Assembly (NCBI RefSeq): GCF_027622945.1
Contig: NZ_JAPZVQ010000023.1
Span: 1-64,000, forward strand
Direction: 5' to 3'
DNA length: 64,000 nt
Source: Glycomyces lechevalierae
GTDB lineage: Bacteria; Actinomycetota; Actinomycetes; Mycobacteriales; Micromonosporaceae
A program made the translations under genes and the position numbers. The notes below the pieces were generated by a model. It saw nothing but the letters and a program-made list of their open reading frames with translations. It was not told where the DNA came from and ran no database searches. Shown one piece after another: positions 50,626-60,416 of the stretch. Numbering within the stretch: the stretch's first letter is position 1; every line of letters starts with the position of its first letter.

Positions 50626-51608
50626 CAGAGGCTGTACTTGGCCTTGACCTCGTTGTAGACCCACTCGTAGGTCTTGGTCATGCCCTCGCGGAGGCTGATC
50701 GAGGGCTCCCAGCCGTAGTACTTCTGGATGAGCGTGTTGTCCGAGTTGCGGCCGCGCACGCCCAGGGGGCCGTCGATGTGCTTGAGCTCGATGTCGATCC
50801 CGGCGATGTCGGCGACCAGGTAGTACAGGTTGTTGATCGTGGTCAGCTCGGAGGAGCCGAGGTTGAGCGGCTCGGTGACGTCGCCGCGCGTGAACATCTT
50901 GGTGCCGTGGACGCAGTCGTCGATGTAGGTGAAGGAGCGGGTCTGCTCGCCGTCGCCCCAGATCTCGACCGTCTTCTCGCCCTTGAGGGCGGCGAGGGCG
51001 ATCTTGCGGCAGGTCGCGGCGGGGGCCTTCTCGCGGCCGCCGTCCCAGGTGCCCTCGGGCCCGTAGATGTTGTGGTAGCGGGCGATGCGGGTCTCGAGGC
51101 CGAAGTCCTCGCGGAAGTGGCGGCACATGCGCTCGGAGAACAGCTTCTCCCAGCCGTAGCCGTCCTCGGCGTCGGCGGGGTAGGCGTCCTCTTCCTTCAG
51201 GGGCGCGATGTTCGCCTCGGTCTGCTTGTAGCCGGCGTAGACGCACGCGGAGGAGGAGTAGAAGAAGCGGCCGACCTCGGCGTCCTTGGCGGCCATGAGC
51301 ATGTGGGTGGAGGGGAGGACCGAGAGCATGCACAGGGCCTTGTTGTTCTCGATGAAGCCCATGCCGCCCATGTTGCAGGCGAGGTTGTAGACCTCGGCGG
51401 CGCCGTCGCCGACGGCTTCGCGGCAGGCCTCGAGGTCGGCGAGGTCGCGCTGCAGGTTCTCGGTGTCGCCGTGGACCTGGTACCACTCGTCGAGGGGCTT
51501 GACGTCGACGGCGCGAACGCTCTTGCCCTCGGCGAGGAGGCTCGCCACCAGGTGCCCGCCGATGAAGCCACCGGCTCCCGCCACTACCGCGTCCACGCTT
51601 GCCGCCAT
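50625..51608 (-). CDS. GDP-mannose 3,5-epimerase-like SDR enzyme
   Basis: 327 residues. NAD site GAGGFIGGHLV, catalytic SSSACVY and YGWEK (Tyr-x3-Lys). The segment MGGMGFIENNKALCM and GTWDGGREKAPAATCRK closely follow the plant GDP-D-mannose 3',5'-epimerase signatures (MGGMGFI, EGTWKGGREKAPAAF). The expected product would be GDP-L-galactose or GDP-L-gulose. ATG 51608 follows GAGGAG at 5 nt; an upstream GTG at 51614 is less likely. Partner gene wecG-like follows. Confidence 0.88.
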   Translation of the reverse strand: MAASVDAVVAGAGGFIGGHLVASLLAEGKSVRAVDVKPLDEWYQVHGDTENLQRDLADLEACREAVGDGAAEVYNLACNMGGMGFIENNKALCMLSVLPSTHMLMAAKDAEVGRFFYSSSACVYAGYKQTEANIAPLKEEDAYPADAEDGYGWEKLFSERMCRHFREDFGLETRIARYHNIYGPEGTWDGGREKAPAATCRKIALAALKGEKTVEIWGDGEQTRSFTYIDDCVHGTKMFTRGDVTEPLNLGSSELTTINNLYYLVADIAGIDIELKHIDGPLGVRGRNSDNTLIQKYYGWEPSISLREGMTKTYEWVYNEVKAKYSL

Positions 51609-51664
51609 CGTCACTCCTCAAGGTTTCGGATACGGGGAAAGAAGCCTCAGCCTACCCGTCGCGT

Positions 51665-52642
51665 TTACACGCCCACCAGCCGGGAAATGGGGTGTAAGTC
51701 ACCTTTGGGGGCGGTGTCAGAGGCGGGGTCGGGGGCGCTCGCGGGCTCGTTCGGGGTCTCGTTCGCGCCGCGCCGCAGCAGCTGCGCGGGGCTGATCACG
51801 AACAGGTCCGGGTCGGGGTCGGCGGCGATCGCGGCCTCGACGCGCGGGGCGACGCAGTAGAGGCGGGTCTTGGGGTCGCCGAGGAGCCGCCGGACGTAGC
51901 GGAGGCGCTTGAGCTGGCGTTCGACCATCTGGAACTTCCAGCGGATCGTGCCGAGCGCGATCGGCTCGCCGGTCTCGCTCCACGCGGCGAGCTCGATGGT
52001 GCGGAGCTGCCGGAAGCGCGGGTCGGGGACGGTGAGCCGCGTGGTCTGCGCCGCGGCCGGGTCGTTGAGCGCCCATTCGCGGGCGAGCCGGTGGAACTCG
52101 GGGCGGCACACGTACCGGTCCCAGCGGGCGTGGGTCATCCGCCACAGTTTGTCGGTGATGTAGCCGCGGCGCCAGCGCGCGAGGTGCACGGCGAGCACCG
52201 CGTAGTGGAAGCGCGCGAGGCGGTGCTCCATGGTCCAGAACGGCGCGTCGGGCTCGAGCGGGTTCGCTTCGGCGCGGATCAGGCCGGCCTGCTCGAGGTG
52301 CGGGAGGAGGACGTCGAGGTCGGCTTCGGAGAGGCCGGTGACGGCGCGCAGGTCGTACGGGGTGCGGGGCCGGGTGGTGATGGCGGCGAGGACGTCGTCG
52401 GTGGGCTTGTCCGGGGCTTCGCCGAGGACGTCGGCGACGGCGTTCGCCGCGACCTCCAGGAACGGGCCCTCGGGGCGCAGGAACTTGGCCTTGACCCAGG
52501 TGTCGGCGTCTTGGCGGGTCTGTGGCAGGTCGCCGGCCTGCGCGAGGAGCGCGGGGTCGGAGCCGAGGGTGGCGTGGACGCTGACGGCCGTCTCGGGGTC
52601 GGCCACGCCCACGGAGAGGATGGACTCGCGCAGTTCGTTCAT
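51665..52642 (-). CDS. DUF234-like winged-helix protein lacking the ATPase domain
   Basis: 325 residues. A winged helix near 85-125 (LRAVTGLSEADLDVLLPHLEQAGL) is followed by the segment DAPFWTMEHRLARFHYAVL and a region resembling the C-terminal nuclease-like domain of archaeal-type ATPases (DUF234). In that family one expects EIDVVA and an ECKW-like motif; here the equivalents read TIELAAW and TIRWKF, so the catalytic acids seem lost. The N-terminal P-loop ATPase is absent, since the first 80 residues show no Walker motif. SD weak. Function unknown. Confidence 0.6.
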   Translation of the reverse strand: MNELRESILSVGVADPETAVSVHATLGSDPALLAQAGDLPQTRQDADTWVKAKFLRPEGPFLEVAANAVADVLGEAPDKPTDDVLAAITTRPRTPYDLRAVTGLSEADLDVLLPHLEQAGLIRAEANPLEPDAPFWTMEHRLARFHYAVLAVHLARWRRGYITDKLWRMTHARWDRYVCRPEFHRLAREWALNDPAAAQTTRLTVPDPRFRQLRTIELAAWSETGEPIALGTIRWKFQMVERQLKRLRYVRRLLGDPKTRLYCVAPRVEAAIAADPDPDLFVISPAQLLRRGANETPNEPASAPDPASDTAPKGDLHPISRLVGV

Positions 52643-52675
52643 AGCGATGCCGATGCTACACAGGCGCTGCGCGGG

Positions 52676-53179
52676 TCACAGTTCACGGAACATGAGGTGC
52701 ATGCCGACCAGGCCCTGGGTCGGATGGCGGAAGGTCTCGGGGAGGACCGCGAGGGTGCGGAAGCCGAGGGCGTGCCAGAGGTCGACGGCGCGGGTGTTGG
52801 TGGCGACGACCGCGTTGAACTGCATGGCGGTGAAGCCGTCCGCTTTGGCGCGGGCGAGTGCCGCCGCGCCGAGCGCGCGGCCGACGCCCTTGCCGCGCAC
52901 GGCGGGGTCGACCATGAAGCCCGCGTTGGCGATGTGCGACCCCCGGCCGGGCTGGTTCGGGTGGATCTCGGCGATCCCGACGACGCGGCCGTCGACCGAT
53001 CCGTCCTCGACCACGGCGACGAGCGCGCTGGCGGGCGCCTCCTTCTCGATCCAGAAGGCGCGCAGCCGTGCTTCGGGAGTGTCGGCCTCCCACAAGAAGT
53101 GCTCGCCGGAGGCGACGATGGGAGCGGCGAACGCCCACACGGCAGGCCAGTCCTCGGGGCGCGCATCACGGATCTCCAT
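52676..53179 (-). CDS. GNAT N-acetyltransferase
   Basis: 167 residues starting MEIRDARPEDWPAVW. Acetyl-CoA site VDPAVRGKGVGRALGAAAL (R-x-x-G-x-G/A), then ATNTRAVDLWHALGF. Typical RimI/YhhY-like size; substrate unknown. ATG 53179 lies 8 nt after TACGCT with no SD, perhaps leaderless. Confidence 0.9.
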   Translation of the reverse strand: MEIRDARPEDWPAVWAFAAPIVASGEHFLWEADTPEARLRAFWIEKEAPASALVAVVEDGSVDGRVVGIAEIHPNQPGRGSHIANAGFMVDPAVRGKGVGRALGAAALARAKADGFTAMQFNAVVATNTRAVDLWHALGFRTLAVLPETFRHPTQGLVGMHLMFREL

Positions 53180-53253
53180 GGCATGGAAGCGTAGTCGAGG
53201 CCCCCTCACGACGCCAGCGCGCCGACGGGCGGCCTGATGTCGTACCCGCCTGT

Positions 53254-53429
53254 CAGGGTTGCGACCGGGGGCCCATCGATGTCCGATTCGCGAAGACCCT
53301 CCGTTCACGTTCGGCGCCAACGCGAATCGTCGGACCCTTATGCCAGGGTGCTGTGCTCATTGCCGGCTCGCAAGCTTCGCCGGGTACCGGGGCCCTTCGG
53401 ATGCCCGATCTGCCGGACTCTCCGTTCAC
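53254..53429 (-). repeat. Two-box dispersed repeat, copy B (inverted)
   Basis: The minus strand carries GTGAACGGAGAGTCC at 53429 and GTGAACGGAGGGTC at 53308 (121 bp apart), with the same spacer words TTGCGAGCCG, GAGCAC, GTTGGCGC and the same end GGCCCCCGGT..AACCCTG as copy A. Its left edge sits 2 bp past the stop of the monooxygenase gene. Confidence 0.85.
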
Positions 53430-53431
53430 GT

Positions 53432-54586
53432 TCAGCGCGGCGGCTGCCAGTCCGACAGCGAGGCCGCCTGGTTCTGCACCCACGAGTCCGGCACCGCCCG
53501 CAGCAGGCTCTTGGTCATCCCCCGGCCGCCGGAGGCGATCGTGTGGACCCGTCGCGAGAGGCGGGCGACCCGCTTGATGCGGGCGAGGCGGGCCCGGTCG
53601 TAGGAGGCGAGCGCCGCCGGGACCGATTCGGGGGTGCGCCGCAGCGCCCACCCGAGGGTCACCGCGTCCTCCAGAGCGAGGCTCGCGCCCTGCGCGAGGA
53701 TCGGCGCGACGCCGTGCGCGGCGTCGCCGAGCAGCACCAGGCCGCCCTGGCCGACCGGCTGGTGCAGGACCGGCGGGATCGGCCACACGTACCGGACCGA
53801 CTGCTGCGTCAGCTCCGAGGGCCGGGTCGCGGCGATGAACTTGCCGACCGGGTCGGGCCAGTCGGCGAACCACCGGTTGATGAGCTCGTACTGGATCTGC
53901 GGCGACTCCGGCCGCATCCCGCCCGGCACCGTCGCCCACCAGCACGCCCCGGCGTGCCCGAGGTCGCCGTAGCCGAAGCGGCGGCGGTCGGGCCCGTAGA
54001 TCTCCACGGCGTCCGTGGTCCGCTCGGGCGCCCGATGCGCGGGCACGAGACCCCGGAAGCACACCACCCCGGCGTCCACTGTGGGCGAACCGGGGGCGAT
54101 GAGCGGCCGCGTCGGCGAGTCGATGCCGTCCGCCGCGACCACGAGTTCGGCGTCCCAGCGGCGCGACGCGTCGCCCGCCGCCAGGTCCACCATGTCGATC
54201 CGGTCGACCTGCGTCGCCGGGTGCACCTGGACGTTGTCCCCCAGCCGCGACACCAGCGCCTCGTACAGCATCGCGGTGTGCACCATCACTGAAGGCGTGC
54301 CGTCGTCGGCCCCGAGCATCGCCGCCGCGAACGAGCTCGACAGGCGGTCCTCGTTGCGGATCTCGAAGCGGTCAACCGGGGTCCCGGACGCGTCGAGCTG
54401 CGCGTCGACCCCGAGCGCGCGCAGCGCGCGCACGCCCGAGGCCCACAGGACCATGCCCAGGTCCTCGCCTTTGAGGCGCTCGCGCCGCTCGAGCAGCGCG
54501 ACCCGCCAGCCCAGCTTGGACAGGACGATCGCGCTGGCGAGCCCGGCGACGCCGGCGCCGACGACTACGGCTCTTCGGTTCTGCAT
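53432..54586 (-). CDS. FAD-dependent monooxygenase (UbiH/salicylate hydroxylase-like)
   Basis: 384 residues from ATG 54586 (MQNRRAVVVGAGVAGLASA); GTGs at 54595/54592 are alternatives. FAD motif GAGVAGL, DG motif VVAADGIDSPTRPLIA, GD motif VLLGDAAHGVAPILAQGASL. Hydroxylates an unknown aromatic or polyketide-like substrate. Its 3' end abuts the dispersed repeat B (CGC TGA ACGTGAACGG), so the C-terminus may have been trimmed by that insertion. lgt lies directly upstream in the same direction, 21 bp away. Confidence 0.9.
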   Translation of the reverse strand: MQNRRAVVVGAGVAGLASAIVLSKLGWRVALLERRERLKGEDLGMVLWASGVRALRALGVDAQLDASGTPVDRFEIRNEDRLSSSFAAAMLGADDGTPSVMVHTAMLYEALVSRLGDNVQVHPATQVDRIDMVDLAAGDASRRWDAELVVAADGIDSPTRPLIAPGSPTVDAGVVCFRGLVPAHRAPERTTDAVEIYGPDRRRFGYGDLGHAGACWWATVPGGMRPESPQIQYELINRWFADWPDPVGKFIAATRPSELTQQSVRYVWPIPPVLHQPVGQGGLVLLGDAAHGVAPILAQGASLALEDAVTLGWALRRTPESVPAALASYDRARLARIKRVARLSRRVHTIASGGRGMTKSLLRAVPDSWVQNQAASLSDWQPPR

Positions 54587-54607
54587 CTGCACCACCCGGG
54601 GGAGGGG

Positions 54608-55630
54608 TCAGCTCTCGGTCTTGTCCGCGTCGGCCGGGGGCTCGTCGGCGTGGGTCTCGTCGGCGATCACGTCGTCCTCGGGCCGGTCGGGTTCGGGGTC
54701 GGCCTCGGTCGCGGCGCCGCCGATCTCGCCCGGCTCGGCGCCCTTGGGGAGGCCGCCGTTCACGTAGCCTGCGGCCTTGGCTTCGGCGGAATTCCAGTCC
54801 ACGAGCACGCGCTCGCCGCCGTCGAGGACGAACACCTGGCGGGTGCCGCGGGCGCGGATCAGGTAGATCACGGCGAGGACGACGACGATGACGCTCATCC
54901 ACTGGTTGAGGCGCAGCCCGGCGAAGGCCTCGGCGGGGTCGATGCGCAGGCCCTCGATCCAGAACCGGCCGATGCCGTAGAGGGCGACGTAGAGGGCGAG
55001 CGCGCGCCCGGCCCCGAACTTGACCTTGCGGTCGGCGGCCCAGACGACGAGCGCGACGCCGAGGTTCCACAGCAGTTCGTACAGGAACGTCGGGTGGAAC
55101 GTCGAGTACTCGAGGTAGCCGAAGACGCGGTGCTCGCGGTCGATCGACACGGCCCACCAGGCGTCGAGCGGCTTGCCGTACAGCTCCTGGTTGAACCAGT
55201 TGCCGAGGCGGCCGATCGCCTGCGCGACGGGCAGGCCGGGGGCGATGGCGTCCGCGGTCATCGAGAATTTCAGGCCGAGCTGGCGGCAGGCGAACCAGAC
55301 GCCGACGCCGCCGAGGAGGATCGCGCCGGGGATGCCCAGGCCGCCCTCCCAGACCGCGAGGATCTTCCACGGGTCGCCGTCGGCGCCGAAGTAGGCGTCG
55401 GGGCTGGTGAAGACGTGATAGAGGCGGCCGCCGACGATGCCGAAGGGCACGGCCCACACGGCGATGTCGAGCACGGCCCACTTGGGGGCGCCCCGCGAGC
55501 GCATGCGCGCTTCGGCGATCCAGCAGGCGGCCACGATGCCGGCGATGAGGCACAGCGCGTAGGCGCGGATCGGGATGGGGCCGAGGTGCCAGACGGACTC
55601 CGACGGGCTCGGGATATAAGCGAGGTCCAC
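54608..55630 (-). CDS. lgt: Prolipoprotein diacylglyceryl transferase
   Basis: 340 residues, seven membrane segments. Lgt signature block GRLGNWFNQELYGKP and the HVFTSPDAYFG / WEGGLGIPGAILLGG regions. An acidic C-terminal tail (about 290-340, Glu/Asp/Pro-rich) is longer than in E. coli, as in other actinobacteria. Attaches diacylglycerol to lipobox Cys, as needed for the three lipoproteins in this window. Conserved position after trpA. Confidence 0.96.
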   Translation of the reverse strand: MDLAYIPSPSESVWHLGPIPIRAYALCLIAGIVAACWIAEARMRSRGAPKWAVLDIAVWAVPFGIVGGRLYHVFTSPDAYFGADGDPWKILAVWEGGLGIPGAILLGGVGVWFACRQLGLKFSMTADAIAPGLPVAQAIGRLGNWFNQELYGKPLDAWWAVSIDREHRVFGYLEYSTFHPTFLYELLWNLGVALVVWAADRKVKFGAGRALALYVALYGIGRFWIEGLRIDPAEAFAGLRLNQWMSVIVVVLAVIYLIRARGTRQVFVLDGGERVLVDWNSAEAKAAGYVNGGLPKGAEPGEIGGAATEADPEPDRPEDDVIADETHADEPPADADKTES

Positions 55631-55757
55631 GACGAGTAAACCTATCGGTTGCGCGAGCGGCGGGTGGCACGGGCCCGAGCCGGTCCCACGGGCCGCCTCC
55701 GAAGCGGCCCTGCCGGTTTCGCAAAAGCCGCAAAACGTACCGCCACGGGTACGGGAA

Positions 55758-55785
55758 GGCCCCGCGGGCCTGAACCCGCGGGGCC
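55758..55785 (-). terminator. Terminator after trpA
   Basis: GGCCCCGCGGG, 6-nt loop, CCCGCGGGGCC, 12 bp past the trpA stop. It separates trp from lgt. Confidence 0.8.
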
Positions 55786-55796
55786 GTCTCGAGTGG

Positions 55797-56588
55797 TTAC
55801 CGGCGCACGCCCGCGGCGAGGTCCGCGGTGAGCTCGGCGAGCTTCTGGTGGCCCGACGGGATGTCGTCGGAGTCCAGGTAGCAGTTGACGATCGCGGAGC
55901 CCACGATCACGGCGTCGCCGTACGCGCCGATCTCGGCGGCCTGGTCGCCGCTGCGCACGCCGAGGCCCACGCCGATCGGCAGGTCGGTGTGCTTGCGGGT
56001 GCGCTCGACGAGCGCCGGCGCGACCGCGGACGTGGCGGCCCGGGCGCCGGTGACGCCCATGACCGACTGCGCGTACACGAACCCGCGGCACACGGCCACG
56101 GTCGAAGCGATCCGCTCCTCGGTGGACGACGGCGCGACCAGGAACACCCGGTCCAGGCCGTACTGGTCCGACGCGGCGATCCATTCCTCGGCCTCGTCCG
56201 GGATGAGGTCGGGCGTGATGAGCCCGGCCCCGCCGGCGGCCGCGAAGTCGCGCGCGAACCGCTCGACCCCGTACCGCTCCACCAGGTTCCAGTACGTCAT
56301 GACGAGGATCGGCACGCGCCCGGCGACCGCCTCGGTCACCTCGAACACCTGCTTGGTCCGGAACCCGCCGGCGAGCGCCTGGTCGGCGGCCTTCTGGATC
56401 GCCGGCCCGTCCATGACCGGGTCCGAGTACGGCAGGCCCAGCTCGATGATGTCGGCCCCGTGGTCGATCATGATGTCGACGGCCTTGATCGAGTCGGCCA
56501 GCGTCGGGTAGCCCGCGGGCAGGTACCCCACCAGTGCCGCCCGGCCCTCGGCCCGGGTCTTCGCGAAAGCGTCAGCAGCGTGCAGCAC
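55797..56588 (-). CDS. trpA: Tryptophan synthase alpha chain
   Basis: 263 residues, GTG 56588. Core YLPAGYPTLADSIKAVDIMI, catalytic Glu in DIIELGLPYSDPVMDGP, and GFVYAQSVMGVTGAR. Cleaves indole-glycerol phosphate; indole is channelled to TrpB. Starts 2 bp after the trpB stop. Confidence 0.97.
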   Translation of the reverse strand: MLHAADAFAKTRAEGRAALVGYLPAGYPTLADSIKAVDIMIDHGADIIELGLPYSDPVMDGPAIQKAADQALAGGFRTKQVFEVTEAVAGRVPILVMTYWNLVERYGVERFARDFAAAGGAGLITPDLIPDEAEEWIAASDQYGLDRVFLVAPSSTEERIASTVAVCRGFVYAQSVMGVTGARAATSAVAPALVERTRKHTDLPIGVGLGVRSGDQAAEIGAYGDAVIVGSAIVNCYLDSDDIPSGHQKLAELTADLAAGVRR

Positions 56589-56590
56589 CC

Positions 56591-57790
<1,200 letters not shown>

Positions 57791-57875
57791 GGTTCTTCGC
57801 TCCCCTTCGCAACTCGCTGCCCGGGCGCGCGCGTCGCGCACCTCAGGGCTCACCTGTGTGTGTTCGCCGCGAACA

Positions 57876-58676
57876 CTACAGCGGGCGCGGCGTCGCCGGG
57901 TGGGACCCGGCGGTGACCAGCTCGGCGACGGCGTCGCGCGGGCTCTTCTGCTTGACGACGCCTTCCCCGACGAGTACGGCGTCGGCTCCGGCGCTGGCGT
58001 AGCGGATGAGGTCGCGCGTGCCCCTGACGCCCGATTCCGCGATCTTGACGACGTCGCGGGGCAGGCCGGGGGCGATGCGCTCGAACACGGAGCGGTCCAC
58101 GTCGAGCGTAGTCAGGTCGCGGGCGTTGACGCCAATGACTTTGGCGCCGGCGCGCAGGGCCCGGTCGGCCTCGTACTCGGTGTGGACCTCGACGAGGGCG
58201 GTCATGCCGAGGCCTTCGATGCGCTCGTGGAGGGAGACGAGGGTGTCCTGGTCGAGGGCGGCCACGATGAGGAGCACGAGGTCGGCGCCGTGGGCGCGGG
58301 CTTCGAGCACCTGGTAGGGGGAGACCACGAAGTCCTTGCGGAGGACCGGGATCTGGACCTTGGCGCGGACGGCGTCGAGGTCGTCGAGGCTGCCTTTGAA
58401 GTAGTGCTGCTCGGTGAGGACCGAGATGACGGCGGCGCCGCCCGCGGCGTATTCGGCGGCGAGCACGGCCGGGTCGGGGATGTCGGCGAGGGCGCCCTTG
58501 GACGGCGAGGCGCGCTTGACCTCGGCGATGACGCCGCCGCCGGAGAGCGCGGCGTACCCGTCGAGGGCGGGGCGGGCGGCCTCGGCGCGCTCGCGGATCT
58601 GCTCGATGGGGGTCGCGGTCTGGCGCCGTTCGAGATCGGCGCGGACTTCGGTGATGATCTGCTCCAGCACGTTCAC
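57876..58676 (-). CDS. trpC: Indole-3-glycerol-phosphate synthase
   Basis: 266 residues, GTG 58676. Active-site blocks [51 protein letters not shown] and AESGVRG. The start codon directly follows the stop of the preceding membrane-protein gene. Confidence 0.97.
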   Translation of the reverse strand: MNVLEQIITEVRADLERRQTATPIEQIRERAEAARPALDGYAALSGGGVIAEVKRASPSKGALADIPDPAVLAAEYAAGGAAVISVLTEQHYFKGSLDDLDAVRAKVQIPVLRKDFVVSPYQVLEARAHGADLVLLIVAALDQDTLVSLHERIEGLGMTALVEVHTEYEADRALRAGAKVIGVNARDLTTLDVDRSVFERIAPGLPRDVVKIAESGVRGTRDLIRYASAGADAVLVGEGVVKQKSPRDAVAELVTAGSHPATPRPL

Positions 58677-59231
58677 CTAAGATCGTCCCTTCTCCTGCGC
58701 CGATGCCGTGATATTAGGCGACGAGGGGTCCTCGCCGGAGTCGAGGGCGTTCCACAGCGACACCGGGTCCTCTGCTATGGCGGCGTTGCCGTCGGGTGCC
58801 GCTTCGTAGCGGTCGCTCGCGCTGGGCCAGGAGCCCGCGCGGGCGGTGGTGGCGGCGCCGGCGGCCGCGAGGACGAGCGCGGCGGCGCCCATGGCGATCG
58901 GCCAGGGCCCGGCGTCGAGGTTGAGGGCGCCGCCGAGGGCGGCCGCGAGGCCGGCGAGGGCGGCGACGACGCCGAGGGCGCGGCGGGCGCGGTTGCCGGT
59001 GGCGAGCATCGCGAGGAAGGCCGCGCCGCCGGCGAGCGCGCACGGCAGGGCCCAGGAGGCGAGGTCGGTGCCGGCCTGGGCGGTGGTGGCGGTGATCCCG
59101 GCGTGGCCGGTGTCGGTGGTGGTCGTCCAGTCGCGGGAGGCGGCGAGGGCGGCGACGGCGGCCGCGAGGACGCCTGCGAGGAGGACGCGGGTGCGCTCGG
59201 CGGCGCGGGTCTCGCCGGCTGCTTCGCTCAT
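58677..59231 (-). CDS. Trp biosynthesis-associated membrane protein (TIGR02234-like)
   Basis: 184 residues with four membrane segments ([74 protein letters not shown]) and a polar Ser/Pro C-terminus. Position between hisI and trpC is diagnostic for this actinobacterial family. Function unknown. ATG overlaps the hisI stop (ATGA). Confidence 0.9.
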   Translation of the reverse strand: MSEAAGETRAAERTRVLLAGVLAAAVAALAASRDWTTTTDTGHAGITATTAQAGTDLASWALPCALAGGAAFLAMLATGNRARRALGVVAALAGLAAALGGALNLDAGPWPIAMGAAALVLAAAGAATTARAGSWPSASDRYEAAPDGNAAIAEDPVSLWNALDSGEDPSSPNITASAQEKGRS

Positions 59232-59572
59232 GCGATCTCCCTTCCGGTGAAGCAGGTGCGGGTGCCGGTGTGGCAGGCGGGGCCGGTCTGGTCCACCTGG
59301 AGCAGGACGGTGTCGCCGTCGCAGTCGACGGCGACCGAGACGACCGCCTGGTGGTGGCCGGAGGTCTCGCCCTTGACCCAGTACTCGCCGCGGCTGCGCG
59401 ACCAGTAGGTGGCCTTGCGGGTGGCGACGGTGCGCCGCAGTGCCTCGGCGTCCATCCACGCGAGCATGAGGACTTCCCCGGTGTCGTGCTGCTGCGCGAT
59501 GGCCGGGACGAGCCCGTCGGCGTTGAACGTGAGGTTCGCGATCACGTCGTCGCTGGTCTGTCCTGCTTCCAC
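59228..59572 (-). CDS. hisI: Phosphoribosyl-AMP cyclohydrolase
   Basis: 114 residues from GTG 59572. HisI blocks [38 protein letters not shown] and [15 protein letters not shown] with the metal-binding Cys. Third step-group enzyme of His synthesis, without a fused HisE. Start uncertain: no SD at 59572. Confidence 0.93.
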   Translation of the reverse strand: MEAGQTSDDVIANLTFNADGLVPAIAQQHDTGEVLMLAWMDAEALRRTVATRKATYWSRSRGEYWVKGETSGHHQAVVSVAVDCDGDTVLLQVDQTGPACHTGTRTCFTGREIA

Positions 59573-59652
59573 GTCTACTGATTGTGATCGCTCCCCGCCG
59601 CGGTCCGCCACCCGGGCCCGGTCGGGAGTGCATCGTGGGATTCTCGGGGGTT

Positions 59653-60321
59653 ATGGAGCGCCCTTATGTGATCGTTTCGGCCGCGATGAGCATCGACGGC
59701 TATTTGGACGACGTGTCGCCGGACCGGCTGATGCTGTCGAACGCGGCGGACTTCGACCGGGTGGACGCGGTGCGCGCGGGCGTGGACGCGATCGCGGTCG
59801 GCGCGGGCACGGTCCGCGCTGACGACCCGCGGCTGCTCGTGCGCTCGGCCGGGCGCCGGGAGGAGCGGGAGGCGTCGGGCCGCCCGGCGTCGCCGCTGCG
59901 GGTCGTGTTCTCGCCCTCGGGGGACCTCGACCCTGAGGCGCGGCTGTTCGACGGCGAGGGCGGCCCGGTCGTCGTCTACACGAGCGAGGCGGGCGCGGCG
60001 GCGTGCGCGCTCGCCCCGGAGGCCGCGGAGGTCGTCCCGTTCGGCGCCGTCCTGGAGCTCCCCCGGGCCCTGGCGGACCTGGCCGCGCGGGGCGTGGAGC
60101 GGCTGCTCGTGGAGGGCGGCGGCACGATCCACACCCTGTTCCTCGCCGAGGACGCCGTGGACGAGATGCACCTGGCGGTCGCGCCGTTCCTGCTGGGGAG
60201 CCTGGGCGGGCCGCGGTTCGTGCACGCGGCCGCGTTCCCGCAGTCGCCCGAGCGGCCGCTGCGGCTGGCCGAGACGCGCGCGATCGGGGAGGTCGCGCTG
60301 CTGGTCTACCGCCGGGACTGA
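59653..60321 (+). CDS. RibD C-terminal-domain/dihydrofolate-reductase-fold reductase
   Basis: 222 residues. Opens RPYVIVSAAMSIDGYLDDVS, with VDAIAVGAGTVRADDPRL and the NADPH block GVERLLVEGGGTIHTLFL, all hallmarks of RibD_C pyrimidine reductases. No deaminase domain is fused. It could act in riboflavin or a related deazaflavin/pterin reduction. ATG 59653 follows a G-rich SD. Divergent from hisI. Confidence 0.88.
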   Translation: MERPYVIVSAAMSIDGYLDDVSPDRLMLSNAADFDRVDAVRAGVDAIAVGAGTVRADDPRLLVRSAGRREEREASGRPASPLRVVFSPSGDLDPEARLFDGEGGPVVVYTSEAGAAACALAPEAAEVVPFGAVLELPRALADLAARGVERLLVEGGGTIHTLFLAEDAVDEMHLAVAPFLLGSLGGPRFVHAAAFPQSPERPLRLAETRAIGEVALLVYRRD

Positions 60322-60363
60322 CCGCCCCGCGGGCTCCCGGAAGTGGCCGAACCGGGGCGTTTC

Positions 60364-60395
60364 GTCACTTATGGTGACTGGAGTGCCACTCCAGT
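60364..60395. promoter_or_regulatory. Two adjacent palindromes upstream of the BCCT gene
   Basis: GTCAC-TTATG-GTGAC (60364-60378) overlaps ACTGGAGT-GCC-ACTCCAGT (60377-60395). Both are perfect; the second lies 21 bp before the ATG at 60417. Candidate operator or mRNA hairpin for osmotic or substrate control. Confidence 0.45.
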
Positions 60396-60416
60396 CCGAC
60401 GAACGGAGCCCTGCCC

